A stretch of DNA of 64,000 bases, from NCBI GenBank assembly GCA_028684915.1, contig JAQUEZ010000009.1, positions 1-64,000 on the forward strand, written 5' to 3'. The stretch comes from Desulfobulbus sp. GTDB lineage: Bacteria; Desulfobacterota; Desulfobulbia; Desulfobulbales; Desulfobulbaceae. The notes beneath the pieces were generated by a model. The model made no database searches and was not told the origin of the DNA. It was given only the letters and a program-made list of their open reading frames with translations. The position numbers and the translations under genes were made by a program. Below are positions 8,660 to 17,626 of the stretch, piece after piece. Position 1 is the first letter of the stretch, and each line of letters starts with the position of its first letter.

Positions 8660-8836
8660 ATGCAGCATCTGCTTGTTGCCGTGGCAGTGGCGATTGCAAT
8701 TTTCTTCCTTGGTCGACGCCTGTGGAAAGCGTTCAAATCCGGTGATAATCTGGGCTGCGGCTGCGGATGTTCCGGCTGCTCGGGACAAAACCAATCCCGT
8801 CCCCAGCATACCCCCTTTCCAATGCATAAGCCCTGA
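8660..8836 (+). CDS. FeoB-associated Cys-rich membrane peptide
   Basis: A 58-residue protein with one N-terminal membrane helix (LLVAVAVAIAIFFLG), a short basic stretch, then the Cys-rich motif CGCGCSGCSG and a polar tail. This is the form of the FeoB-associated Cys-rich membrane proteins encoded beside feoB in many bacteria, proposed to help iron handling at the membrane. The ATG at 8660 is preceded by GGAAGGAGA, a strong Shine-Dalgarno. It lies about 120 bases before feoB on the same strand. Confidence 0.88.
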   Translation: MQHLLVAVAVAIAIFFLGRRLWKAFKSGDNLGCGCGCSGCSGQNQSRPQHTPFPMHKP

Positions 8837-8953
8837 TATACCCCCTACGGATGGTTCGTATTCCGTTTTCAGGTCTCCCTTTTTGCGGCAACCGAGGCAT
8901 GCGTGAACGAACACCTTTAACCTTTTCCCCCTGCAACCCTACGCGCGAAATCC

Positions 8954-11125
8954 ATGAAAACAGCTTTGACCGTCGCCCTGGCAGGCAATCCCAACGCCGG
9001 AAAGACCACCCTTTTTAACCATCTTACCGGTGCACGCCAGCATGTGGGGAACTATCCGGGAGTCACGGTTGAACAGAAAGAGGGGTGTTGTCTCCATAAC
9101 AGTAAGGGCTTACGAGTAGTTGATCTCCCTGGAACCTATTCCCTGACCGCCTACTCGGTGGAGGAACTGGTTGCCCGCGATTTCATCATCAACGAAAAAC
9201 CTGATGTGGTGGTGGACGTGGTCGATGCAGCCAACCTGGAGCGGCACCTCTACCTCAGCTGTCAATTCCTCGAGCTGGGTGTGCCGATGGTCATCGCTCT
9301 CAACATGGTGGATGCGGCCGAAAAAAGAGGTATTCTCATTAATGCCAATGAGTTGGGACAACGTCTGGGCGTGTCTGTCATCCCGATCGTCGCCCGAAAC
9401 GGAAAAGGAGTTGAAGAGCTCCTCGATGCGGTTCTTGCCACTGCGGCCATGGAAACCCCACCGCATCCCGCCTTCCTCCGCTACGGCTCCGACATTGACG
9501 AGACCCTCTCCAACATGCTCGAGGACATCGCCCTCTGCACCGATCTGATTGCGACCTACCCCAACAGATGGCTTGGGGTGAAGCTGCTGGAGCATGACGA
9601 ACAAATCGTGCAAAAAGCCCAGGTATCCTACCCGGAAGTTGCTGAACGTCTCTTGGCCCGTTGCGAGGAGGTCGCCAACCATCTCCAGGATACTCTGGGT
9701 GTGTACCCCGAGGCGGTGATTGCTGATCATCGCTATGGCTTCATTAAATCGATCATCCACAAGGGTGTGGTTTCGCGCAAATTCCTGGCCGACCGGCTGT
9801 ACACCTCGGATAAAATCGACAAGGTGGTCACCCATCGATTTTTGGGCCCCCTGATCATGGCCGGGATCCTGTTTGTGCTCTACACCTTTACCTTCAGTTA
9901 CAGTACGGTCATAGTTGACTGGCTCGCTGGAATTTTTTCCTTTATCAACAGTATCATCGACGGTCTTCTCCCGGACGGCCCGTTCAAATCGATGCTTATC
10001 TCCGGTGTCGTGGACGGCGTTGGCGGGGTCATGGGCTTTGTACCGATCATCATGTTCATGTTTTTTGGTATCGCCGTACTCGAAGACTCCGGCTACCTGG
10101 CTCGGGTAGCCTTTATGATGGATCGCATTTTTCACCTCTTTGGCCTGCACGGCTCTTCGGTTATGCCTTTTATTGTCTCCGGCGGTATCGCCGGTGGTTG
10201 CGCCGTCCCCGGTGTTATGGCCACTCGTACCCTACGCTCGCCCAAGGAACGAATGGCCACCCTGCTGACTGTTCCCTTCATGAACTGCGGCGCCAAGTTG
10301 CCGGTACTCACCCTGCTGATCGGTGCCTTTTTCTCCGCCCATCAGGCGCGTTACATGTTCCTGGCCACACTGGCGGCCTGGATAGTGGCGCTGTGTGCGG
10401 CTAAACTCTTGCGCATGACTGTGCTCAAGGGGGAATCCACCCCTTTTGTCATGGAACTTCCGCCTTACCGCTTTCCTACCATCAAAGGGTTGTTTATTCA
10501 CACCTGGGAACGGACCTGGCAGTACATGAAGAAGGCGGGAACCGTCATTCTCGGTATCTCGATTCTGATCTGGGCGATGATGACCTATCCCGGTCTTTCC
10601 AACGAGCAGACAGCCCAATTTGAGCACCGACGTCAGCAGGCGGAGACCACCTATGCTGCCGGGTCGGAAGAGTTGACCAAAGCGGTGCAAGCGATTGAAG
10701 GAGACAAGGCCATGGAGCGGCTGCGTCACTCCATGGGCGGACGCATTGGGATTGCCGTTGAAGCGGTCAGCCGCTATGCAGGTATTGATTGGCGAACCAA
10801 CATCGCCTTGATTGGTGGGTTCGCGGCCAAGGAGGTCATCATTTCCACGCTTGGGACCGCCTATTCTCTGGGTGAGGTGACCTCGGATGAAACCACATCG
10901 CTGAGCGATCGCCTTGCCAAGGATCCGGACTGGAATCCGGTAAAGGCGCTGGCGGTGATGGTGTTCATCATGTTCTACGCCCCCTGTTTTGTCACCGTGG
11001 TCTGCATTGCCAAAGAAGCAGGGTCATGGAAATGGGCCGCCTTTTCCATGGCGTTCAATACCATCTTTGCCTTTGCCATAGCCGTGGCAGTGTATCAGAT
11101 AGGCGCTTTGCTCTACCTTCATTAA
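8954..11125 (+). CDS. feoB: Ferrous iron transport protein B
   Basis: GTP-driven Fe(II) transporter of the inner membrane. The 723-residue protein has a normal length. The N-terminal G domain shows GNPNAGKTT (residues 11-19), DLPGTYSL and NMVD. It is followed by a helical GDI-like segment and a membrane domain of two Gate-type repeats (SGGIAGGCAVPGV, NCGAKLPVL, GGFAAKEVIISTLG). Together with feoA, the second FeoA-like frame and the Cys-rich peptide this is a full anaerobic ferrous iron uptake locus. The stop TAA lies in the flank duplicated by element copy D. Confidence 0.97.
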   Translation: MKTALTVALAGNPNAGKTTLFNHLTGARQHVGNYPGVTVEQKEGCCLHNSKGLRVVDLPGTYSLTAYSVEELVARDFIINEKPDVVVDVVDAANLERHLYLSCQFLELGVPMVIALNMVDAAEKRGILINANELGQRLGVSVIPIVARNGKGVEELLDAVLATAAMETPPHPAFLRYGSDIDETLSNMLEDIALCTDLIATYPNRWLGVKLLEHDEQIVQKAQVSYPEVAERLLARCEEVANHLQDTLGVYPEAVIADHRYGFIKSIIHKGVVSRKFLADRLYTSDKIDKVVTHRFLGPLIMAGILFVLYTFTFSYSTVIVDWLAGIFSFINSIIDGLLPDGPFKSMLISGVVDGVGGVMGFVPIIMFMFFGIAVLEDSGYLARVAFMMDRIFHLFGLHGSSVMPFIVSGGIAGGCAVPGVMATRTLRSPKERMATLLTVPFMNCGAKLPVLTLLIGAFFSAHQARYMFLATLAAWIVALCAAKLLRMTVLKGESTPFVMELPPYRFPTIKGLFIHTWERTWQYMKKAGTVILGISILIWAMMTYPGLSNEQTAQFEHRRQQAETTYAAGSEELTKAVQAIEGDKAMERLRHSMGGRIGIAVEAVSRYAGIDWRTNIALIGGFAAKEVIISTLGTAYSLGEVTSDETTSLSDRLAKDPDWNPVKALAVMVFIMFYAPCFVTVVCIAKEAGSWKWAAFSMAFNTIFAFAIAVAVYQIGALLYLH

Positions 11126-11130
11126 GGATG

Positions 11131-11216
11131 ATGGACTCGTAAAAAATCCATCACACGCTAAAAAATGGCTCGGTAAAATTGCAGGTATTCAAACAGTAGA
11201 TTTTTCACGGCGTCAC
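11131..11216 (+). mobile_element. MITE-like element, copy D (short form)
   Basis: An 86-bp copy. The left end ATGGACTCGTAAAAA is identical to copy C. The right end, reverse-complemented, is GTGACGCCGTGAAAA. The flanks TAAGGATG (11123-11130) and CAAGGATA (11217-11224) share six central bases, a decayed 8-bp duplication. The right half seen in the long form (about 72 bp with the CATACATCAGGTATG hairpin) is absent. It fills the convergent gap between feoB and the aldolase gene. Confidence 0.75.
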
Positions 11217-11225
11217 CAAGGATAT

Positions 11226-11858
11226 CTAGGCCTTATATCCGGCAAACCGCTTGTACACCTCGGCCATAGCGGCCGAGGAAAGCACCGGAGGTTCGCTGAC
11301 CTGCAGGGCCTGGAGGTACATCCGCGCCAGGGCTTCGACCTCGATCGCCAGGGCCAGTACGTGTTCCAGGTCGGCCGCATAGCAAATCATCCCATGGTGC
11401 CCGAGCAAGGTGGCCAAGCGATCTTCCAGGGCGACAATAGCTGCATCGGATAACTCCTGAGTGCCAAAGGTGGCATAGGGTGCGCAGCGGATGGAGTCGC
11501 CACCGGCTATGGCCACCATATAATGCAAGGCGGGTATCGGTCGCTCCAGGCAGGCTAGGGTGGTGCAGTACGGGCTATGGGCATGAAGGATGGCTCCGGC
11601 CTGGGGATAACGGGCATAGATATCCCGATGCATGCGCCATTCAGAAGATGGCCGCCGCGTTCCCTGTGCCCGCCCTTCCATATCCAGCCAGACCATATCC
11701 TCGGGGCGACATTGATCATAGGCAAGCGCCGAGGGTGTAATGAGAAACCCCGCCCGCTCGCGCACACTGATATTGCCGGAGGTGCCTTGATTCAGCCCCT
11801 GGCTGTTCATCGCCCGTGCTGTGGCCAGCAGTTGCTGGCGCAATGCGCTATTCGCCAT
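11226..11858 (-). CDS. Class II aldolase, probable 5-(methylthio)ribulose-1-P aldolase
   Basis: A 210-residue class II aldolase/adducin protein. It has the fuculose-phosphate-aldolase-type catalytic Glu in PSSEWRMH, the zinc site HAHSPYCTT and a third His in GHHG. Its ATG overlaps the mtnA stop (TAATG), so the two are translationally coupled. In the DHAP shunt, MtnA makes 5-(methylthio)ribulose 1-phosphate and an Ald2-type aldolase splits it into dihydroxyacetone phosphate and an aldehyde, salvaging 5'-methylthioadenosine or 5'-deoxyadenosine products. That role is inferred from the pairing. A methylthioribulose-phosphate dehydratase (MtnB) is the alternative, but the Met-salvage genes that would follow are absent. 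Confidence 0.75.
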   Translation of the reverse strand: MANSALRQQLLATARAMNSQGLNQGTSGNISVRERAGFLITPSALAYDQCRPEDMVWLDMEGRAQGTRRPSSEWRMHRDIYARYPQAGAILHAHSPYCTTLACLERPIPALHYMVAIAGGDSIRCAPYATFGTQELSDAAIVALEDRLATLLGHHGMICYAADLEHVLALAIEVEALARMYLQALQVSEPPVLSSAAMAEVYKRFAGYKA

Positions 11859-12949
11859 TACCCTCGCTCCGGATAAAGCCCCAACAACCCTTTCCTGCTT
11901 GCCGCACAGATACCGCGCTCGGTGATCAATCCACTCACCAGTCTGGCCGGAGTGACATCAAAAGCTGGATTAACCGCTGGTGTAGCCGAGGGCGCGATCG
12001 AAAATTGCTGGACCGAGCCGCTGGTATCCAGGCCCATGAGTTGCAGCACCTCCTCTTGGCTCCGCTCCTCAATCGGAATTTCAGCCACACCATCGCTCAC
12101 ACTCCAGTCCACGGTGGATCCAGGAAGGGCTACATAAAAAGGAACCTTATTGTCGGCTGCTGCTAGGGCCTTGAGATAGGTACCTATCTTGTTGCAGACA
12201 TCGCCGCTGGCCGTAGTCCGGTCGGTGCCGACAATACAGAGATCGACCTGGCCATGCTGCATCAGATGACCACCGGCATTATCGACGATTAAATGATGGG
12301 GAATTCCAGCAGCCACCAGTTCCCAGGCAGTCAGGCTGGCACCCTGATTACGCGGCCGGGTTTCATCGACCCAGACATGAACCTGGATTCCGCTTTGCGT
12401 GGCTTTGAAAATCGGAGCCAGCGCAGTGCCCCAGTCAACCGTGGCCAACCAACCAGCATTACAGTGGGTCAGCACATTGACCGGTTTTCCACCGTTTTTC
12501 GCATACACATCCGCGATCAGTTTGGCCCCGTGGCTACCGAGAGCCTCGTTGGCGGCCACATCTTCCTCACAAATCCGCCCCGCCTCCAGGTAGGCCTCGG
12601 CCAGACGTTTTTCCTCAGGCAAGGGCAACAAAAGGCCAAGCATCCGCTCCACTGCCCAACGCAGATTAATCGCGGTCGGCCGGCAGGCTATCAACCGCGT
12701 TGCCATATCCTGCAGCGCTTCAGATTGCACACTCTCCCGCAATCCAAGACAAATGCCGTAGGCAGCGGTTGCCCCGATCAAAGGTGCCCCGCGGACCAGC
12801 ATCCGACGAATGGCATCCATGGCCTGCTCCACCGTATCCAGGCGCACCACCCTGAATTGAAAGGGAAGCAGGGTCTGATCGATAATTTCTACCCCTATTC
12901 CATCTTTTGCCAGCCAAATGGACCGATATGCCTTGCCGTTTACCTTCAC
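11858..12949 (-). CDS. mtnA: S-methyl-5-thioribose-1-phosphate isomerase
   Basis: Isomerises 5-methylthioribose 1-phosphate (or 5-deoxyribose 1-phosphate) to the ribulose form. It is eIF-2B-alpha-like. Motifs: RGAPLIGATAAYGICLGL, the catalytic Cys in THCNAGWLAT, the Asp in VGTDRTTASGDVCNKIGTY, and VALPGSTVDW. I chose the GTG at 12949, which has AAAGAGGG upstream and gives 363 residues; an ATG at 13018 would add 23 residues with no family match. It is coupled to the downstream aldolase. No MTA phosphorylase or MTR kinase gene is present in the window. Confidence 0.9.
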   Translation of the reverse strand: MKVNGKAYRSIWLAKDGIGVEIIDQTLLPFQFRVVRLDTVEQAMDAIRRMLVRGAPLIGATAAYGICLGLRESVQSEALQDMATRLIACRPTAINLRWAVERMLGLLLPLPEEKRLAEAYLEAGRICEEDVAANEALGSHGAKLIADVYAKNGGKPVNVLTHCNAGWLATVDWGTALAPIFKATQSGIQVHVWVDETRPRNQGASLTAWELVAAGIPHHLIVDNAGGHLMQHGQVDLCIVGTDRTTASGDVCNKIGTYLKALAAADNKVPFYVALPGSTVDWSVSDGVAEIPIEERSQEEVLQLMGLDTSGSVQQFSIAPSATPAVNPAFDVTPARLVSGLITERGICAASRKGLLGLYPERG

Positions 12950-13173
12950 CGTATGCCCTCTTTTAAGATAGTGGTTTGCCTTCTCTTCTTGCCCTACGAC
13001 ACTACCGAATAGAGACAAGTAGGGTCAAGTCTATTCTCAACCCCATGCCATGGTCGAACCAATGTGGCGCCGCAGGGTTGGTTTCAATCCTTCATAAACT
13101 GGATTTTTCCCCCACCCTCTGCTATACAATGGCTGAATCCTACCTTTTATCGATCTTCCGGGCTAAACAACCG

Positions 13174-15309
13174 ATGAACACGCCGCAGAAAGTGCTCTCC
13201 AACCTCAAAGTATCCGGGAACCTGCCCAGCATGCCGCAGGTGTTGGTCCAACTGTTGGACAGCTGCCAAAACCCGGAGGTCAAAATCCAGGCAATCGCCC
13301 ACATCGTCGACAAGGATGCCGCCCTCAGCGCCAAGGTGCTGCAACTGGTCAACTCTGCGTTCATCGGCGCTCGCAAAGCCATTCGCAGCGTTGAACAGGC
13401 AGTGGTCTATCTGGGGATGGATACGGTGCGTAACCTGGCTATTTCCGTCTCAGTGCACCAGGTATTTCGCCGGGTGGAAACCAACGGTTTGCTCTCCATT
13501 GATCGCTTCTGGCACCACTCCTACACCAATGCCCTGCTTGCCCAAAATATTGCTAAAACGATCAATTACCCCGACCCATCGGAAGCCTACTTGGCCGGTT
13601 TGCTGCATGATATCGGCAAACTGCTGCTTTGGATGGCTTTTCCCGGAAGTTACGCCCCGCTGCTGCTCAAGGGTGTCCGTTGTCATGATGCCCGGCTTGC
13701 CTTTCTTGAAGAGGAGAAACTGCACGTCAACCACTGCCAGGCCGGTGCCTGGCTCTGTGAAGAGTGGCACTTGCCCATGCTTATCGCCGATGCCATCCGC
13801 TACCATCATCATGCCCTTGACGAGGTGCGACAAACCCTGCCGCTGACGAAGATTATCTGTCTCGCCGACTTGCTCAGCCACAACGAACCTGACGCGCCAG
13901 AATGCTTAGATGCTGCGGAAAGACTGTTTGCCCTGCCCCGGGATCAAGCGACCACCCTGGCAGAAGGCATTGAGGAACAAATTGACCAGTTGGCTGACCA
14001 ACTTGGTATCCGCATACCGCGTCTTGCCAAGACCTCCCATGACAAAGAACCGGAATGTGAAGAGGCCCACAAGGAAACATCAAAAGGCCTGATCAGCCGA
14101 ATCCGTGACATCTCTCAACTCAGTGGCCTTCTTGACAACCTCTTACGGGCCGAACAACGCGAACAGATCATCCTGGCCGTTGAGCGAGGGGTGCAAATCC
14201 TCTTTAACGAGGAACGATGTCTGCTTCTGCTGCCCGACGAAGCAACAGGACGGCTTTCGGCCCAAACCTCGCCGGAAAACAGTCTAGGGAGGGAGATAGA
14301 AGGCCTTTTTTTTGACACCGATAACGCTGCGGACAGCCTGCTCTCCCAGGCGATCGACTCGGGTCTGGTGCAGCATTCCTTCATGGAAAAACGAGAAAGA
14401 CAAACACCGACGCCTCTCTTTGATGCCCAGCTGCAACACCTGCTCGGCACCGAGGGGATGGCGATTTTTCCACTCACCTGCCATCAACGGTCTGAAGGCC
14501 TGCTCCTGATTGGTTTAATGAAACAATCGTCACGTTCTCTAATCGGACAGGCAGGGGCTCTCCAATTGCTGGCCAATCAGGCGGCGGTGGCTCTTCAGTT
14601 GGAGAGAATTCGCCGTCAACAGAGCAAGCGAATTATTGAGGAACGTCTGCGGGCCGCAACCTTGGTCGCCCGCAAAATCGGCCATGAAATCAATAATCCG
14701 TTGGCCATTCTACGCAATTATCTGCATATTCTTGAGCGCAAGGCCAGTCAGGGACAGGGCATTAGCGAAGAAATAACCATCCTTGACGAAGAAATGGAAC
14801 GACTTGCCCGCATCACCCGTGGGCTGGAAGATCTTTCCCGAGAAAACGACCTCCCCCATTTGGTAACGGTCGATCTGCAGCCATTGCTGGAAAAAATCCT
14901 GGCGCCATTTCGTGCCTCGTTGCCCTTGGAAGGTTCGGCAGACATTGTTCTCGTCACTACCGCTCTCCCCCGGCAGTTAAAAACCGACCCGGGCTACCTG
15001 CAGCAGATCCTGCACAACCTGATTAAAAATGGATTGGAAGCCATCAAGGACCAAGGCGTGGTCACCGTCAGGGCCGAGCAGGTGGACGACAAGGTTCATA
15101 TCCATGTGGAGGATAACGGCCCCGGAATTTCACCTCAACAACGGGGAGAACTGTTCCATGCCGGATTTTCCACGAAAAACAGTGCACACCGTGGCCTTGG
15201 CCTCTCTATTGCATCTGCACTTGCCAAACAAATGCGAGGTAATCTTCAGTGTAGCCCCCTGGCCGGCAAAACGATCTTCACCCTCACCCTACCGCTTGAA
15301 TCGCCCTGA
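13174..15309 (+). CDS. HDOD-GAF-histidine kinase
   Basis: A 711-residue soluble protein combining three modules. An HDOD domain (about 5-210, with LPSMPQVLVQLL, LSAKVLQLVNSA and GLLHDIGKLLL) is followed by a GAF-like region (about 240-460) and a histidine kinase core. The kinase has the H-box GHEINNPLAILRNY (His at 504), N-box HNLIKNGLEAI, G1 EDNGPGIS and G2 RGLGLSIA. There is no membrane segment. HDOD domains are regulatory relatives of HD phosphohydrolases and the residues here do not allow a catalytic claim. The start is uncertain: ATG at 13174 fits the HDOD edge; ATG at 13129 overlaps a TATACAAT sequence that may be a -10 box. Confidence 0.88.
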   Translation: MNTPQKVLSNLKVSGNLPSMPQVLVQLLDSCQNPEVKIQAIAHIVDKDAALSAKVLQLVNSAFIGARKAIRSVEQAVVYLGMDTVRNLAISVSVHQVFRRVETNGLLSIDRFWHHSYTNALLAQNIAKTINYPDPSEAYLAGLLHDIGKLLLWMAFPGSYAPLLLKGVRCHDARLAFLEEEKLHVNHCQAGAWLCEEWHLPMLIADAIRYHHHALDEVRQTLPLTKIICLADLLSHNEPDAPECLDAAERLFALPRDQATTLAEGIEEQIDQLADQLGIRIPRLAKTSHDKEPECEEAHKETSKGLISRIRDISQLSGLLDNLLRAEQREQIILAVERGVQILFNEERCLLLLPDEATGRLSAQTSPENSLGREIEGLFFDTDNAADSLLSQAIDSGLVQHSFMEKRERQTPTPLFDAQLQHLLGTEGMAIFPLTCHQRSEGLLLIGLMKQSSRSLIGQAGALQLLANQAAVALQLERIRRQQSKRIIEERLRAATLVARKIGHEINNPLAILRNYLHILERKASQGQGISEEITILDEEMERLARITRGLEDLSRENDLPHLVTVDLQPLLEKILAPFRASLPLEGSADIVLVTTALPRQLKTDPGYLQQILHNLIKNGLEAIKDQGVVTVRAEQVDDKVHIHVEDNGPGISPQQRGELFHAGFSTKNSAHRGLGLSIASALAKQMRGNLQCSPLAGKTIFTLTLPLESP

Positions 15310-15390
15310 ATCCCTTGTCACGCTTAAACAATTAACATTTTTTCATTGGACATTTCACGCGAGAAACGCTTGAATGATTATTGCGAGTCT

Positions 15391-15413
15391 GACTCACTGA
15401 CCGAGTCTTTTTT
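15391..15413 (+). terminator. Intrinsic terminator after the HDOD kinase gene
   Basis: GACTC (15391-15395) pairs with GAGTC (15403-15407) around a seven-base loop, followed by six T. The stem is short, so strength may be modest. Confidence 0.6.
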
Positions 15414-15472
15414 CACCGGTTGACAAAACATGCCTATTTTCAGTTAACCACCGTTTTCAAAGAACATATTCC

Positions 15473-17404
15473 ATGCAAATCTTGCACACAATACTCATCA
15501 TTGATGATGAAATCCGCTTCAGTAGCAGCCTCGAATTTCTCCTCAAGGCTGAAGGATATCAAGTGCATGTAGCGAACACCGGTGAAGCGGCCTTTGCACT
15601 TCTTCAAGAACACTCCTTTTCAGCGGCTCTGGTTGATATCAACCTCCCCGATACCAGCGGCAACCAAATAGCAGCACGAATCGGTGAAGAACATCCGGGA
15701 ACCGCAGTTATTATCTTGACCGGAAATGCCACCATCGACAATGCGGTCGAATCACTCAGGCAGGGCGTCTATGACTATCTGCGCAAACCCTGCGCACCTG
15801 AACGGTTACTGCGAACCGTTGCTCAATCCATCCAGCATAAACAACTCACCCGCGACCTGCATAACAGTGAAAAACGCTTCCGCCAGTTGGCTCAAGCCAC
15901 CTGGGAAGGTATTATTATTTACGAAAGGGGAGAGTTGCTCCAGACCAATCGGCAACTCTGCAAAATGTTTGGCTATCAGGAGCATGAACTGATCGGCAAG
16001 CAGATCTTTGATGCCCTCCTGGACCGTACCACCATCCGGGCAATGGAGCTTCCGGCCGATCCGGAAACCATCGGCCCCTTTGAAGCTCGAGGTGTGCGCA
16101 AGGACGGCTCGAGCTTTCCGCTGGAATTCCGCGTCAAGCATATCGATTTTCAGGGCCGTCAGGTCCAGGTGGCGGCCATGCGTGATGTCACCGATAATGA
16201 AATCGCCCTCCAGCAAAAAATGGCGCTGATGGAAAAACTTGCCGATGCCAAACGGATGGAATCTCTCGGCCTGATGGCAAGTTCCGTGGCGCACGACCTC
16301 AACAATATTATGGCCGGTATCATCACCTATCCGGAACTGCTGTTGATGGACCTGGGAATGGATTTCAAGTACCGAGAAGAACTGATGATGATCCGCGAAG
16401 CTGGCAAACGTGCCGCCGCAGTGGTCAACGACCTGCTCACCGTCGCCCGGGGGGCGACCTGCAAAAAAGAGCCGCAAAACGCCAACACCCTGATCGGCGA
16501 GTATCTCAATTCAGCTGAATTTCGGGAACTTGGACAGCGATACCCGGAAATAAAAGTCACGCCCTATCTCGAAGGCAAGCTGAGGCCGATTAACTGTTCC
16601 GCTATCCACCTGTCCAAGTCGATCATGAATCTGGTTAACAATGCGGCCGAGGCTATTCAGACCAGTGGCCAAGTCATTGTTGCCACCAAAAATGTGCACT
16701 TGACCACAGCCATCCAGGGATACGAAACCATCGAACCGGGAGAATACATCATAATCTCGGTGGAAGACGATGGGCCGGGCATTTCCTCCCAGGATATCCA
16801 ACAAATCTTCAGTCCTTTTTACAGCAAAAAGGTGATGGGGCGCAGCGGCACAGGTCTTGGTTTGGCCGTGGTCTGGAACACGGTTCATGATCACGGCGGC
16901 TTTATCGACGTGGTCAGCAGCAACAGGGGCAGTATGTTTGCGCTCTACTTCCCTGCTTCCAAAGCGGAGATCCATACGCCAGCTAAACCCGCCCCCATGG
17001 CTCCGCATTATCAGGGAAACGGCGAACACGTCCTCGTGGTAGACGACCAGAAGAGTCAACGGGAAATCGCCAGCCGCCTCCTCCGTCGTCTGGGTTACCA
17101 ACCGATGACCGTTGCCTCCGGTGAAGAGGCGGTGGAGTTCACCAAAACGACCTCGGTCGACCTGATCATTCTTGATATGCTCATGGATCCGGGTATTAAC
17201 GGTTGCGAAACCTTCGAACGAATCCTGCAGCACCGCCCCGGACAAAAGGCCGTCATTACCAGTGGCTATTCCAATGCTGATGATATCAACCGAGCAATGC
17301 GTCTCGGCATCAGCCAGTTTGTCAAAAAACCCTACGCCCTGCACGAACTGGCTTTGGCCCTGAAGATGGAAATCAACCCGGAATTTTTCTCCGAAAAAAC
17401 CTGA
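15473..17404 (+). CDS. REC-PAS-histidine kinase-REC hybrid
   Basis: A 643-residue cytoplasmic hybrid sensor kinase. Order: N-terminal receiver (about 5-125, phospho-Asp D55 in LVDINLPD, Lys in YLRKP), PAS (about 130-250), kinase core with [13 protein letters not shown] (His 274), N-box NLVNNAAEAI, G1 EDDGPGIS and G2 SGTGLGLAV, then a C-terminal receiver (about 520-635, D568 in ILDMLMDPGING). Having receivers at both ends suggests it is itself controlled by another kinase and passes phosphate on. Its kinase core resembles that of the degenerate protein at 54993. It follows the HDOD kinase by about 160 bases after a terminator. Confidence 0.92.
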   Translation: MQILHTILIIDDEIRFSSSLEFLLKAEGYQVHVANTGEAAFALLQEHSFSAALVDINLPDTSGNQIAARIGEEHPGTAVIILTGNATIDNAVESLRQGVYDYLRKPCAPERLLRTVAQSIQHKQLTRDLHNSEKRFRQLAQATWEGIIIYERGELLQTNRQLCKMFGYQEHELIGKQIFDALLDRTTIRAMELPADPETIGPFEARGVRKDGSSFPLEFRVKHIDFQGRQVQVAAMRDVTDNEIALQQKMALMEKLADAKRMESLGLMASSVAHDLNNIMAGIITYPELLLMDLGMDFKYREELMMIREAGKRAAAVVNDLLTVARGATCKKEPQNANTLIGEYLNSAEFRELGQRYPEIKVTPYLEGKLRPINCSAIHLSKSIMNLVNNAAEAIQTSGQVIVATKNVHLTTAIQGYETIEPGEYIIISVEDDGPGISSQDIQQIFSPFYSKKVMGRSGTGLGLAVVWNTVHDHGGFIDVVSSNRGSMFALYFPASKAEIHTPAKPAPMAPHYQGNGEHVLVVDDQKSQREIASRLLRRLGYQPMTVASGEEAVEFTKTTSVDLIILDMLMDPGINGCETFERILQHRPGQKAVITSGYSNADDINRAMRLGISQFVKKPYALHELALALKMEINPEFFSEKT

Positions 17405-17626
17405 CGACCGGCTTGCGCCACAGTCTAATTATGCCCAAGCCCCTCTCCTCTGCCACACCGGGGTGGTGTTTCTTCTTCCACCCGATGCACCCGCCCTATT
17501 TCAGTTCCGTTACGCTCGTGGTATGCTGAGCACAACGACGTGCGCCACAACACGCACTCCCCCTGTTCCAACCACCAAGCTCCGCGGCTTTGCCCTTGAA
17601 CCGGGCAGCGCATTAAAGGTTATCCT

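Noticed and set aside
9110..10150. Open frame of 346 codons antisense to feoB
   Set aside because: It lies wholly within feoB, shows no known motif and has the His/Asp/Gly-rich composition typical of antisense frames opposite a real gene.
3735..11224. Insertion sequence with transposase in the gltX-feoB region
   Set aside because: The repeats carry no transposase frame; the longest frames inside them are short chance readings, so they are non-autonomous.
15420..15450. TTGACA at 15420 as a sigma-70 promoter for the kinase at 15473
   Set aside because: The -35 is perfect, but at 17-18 bases the sequence reads GTTAAC or TTAACC, a poor -10, so the site is not listed.
16511..17344. Open frame of 277 codons antisense to the hybrid kinase at 15473
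   Set aside because: It covers the HATPase and receiver coding region, which has clear family motifs on the other strand.
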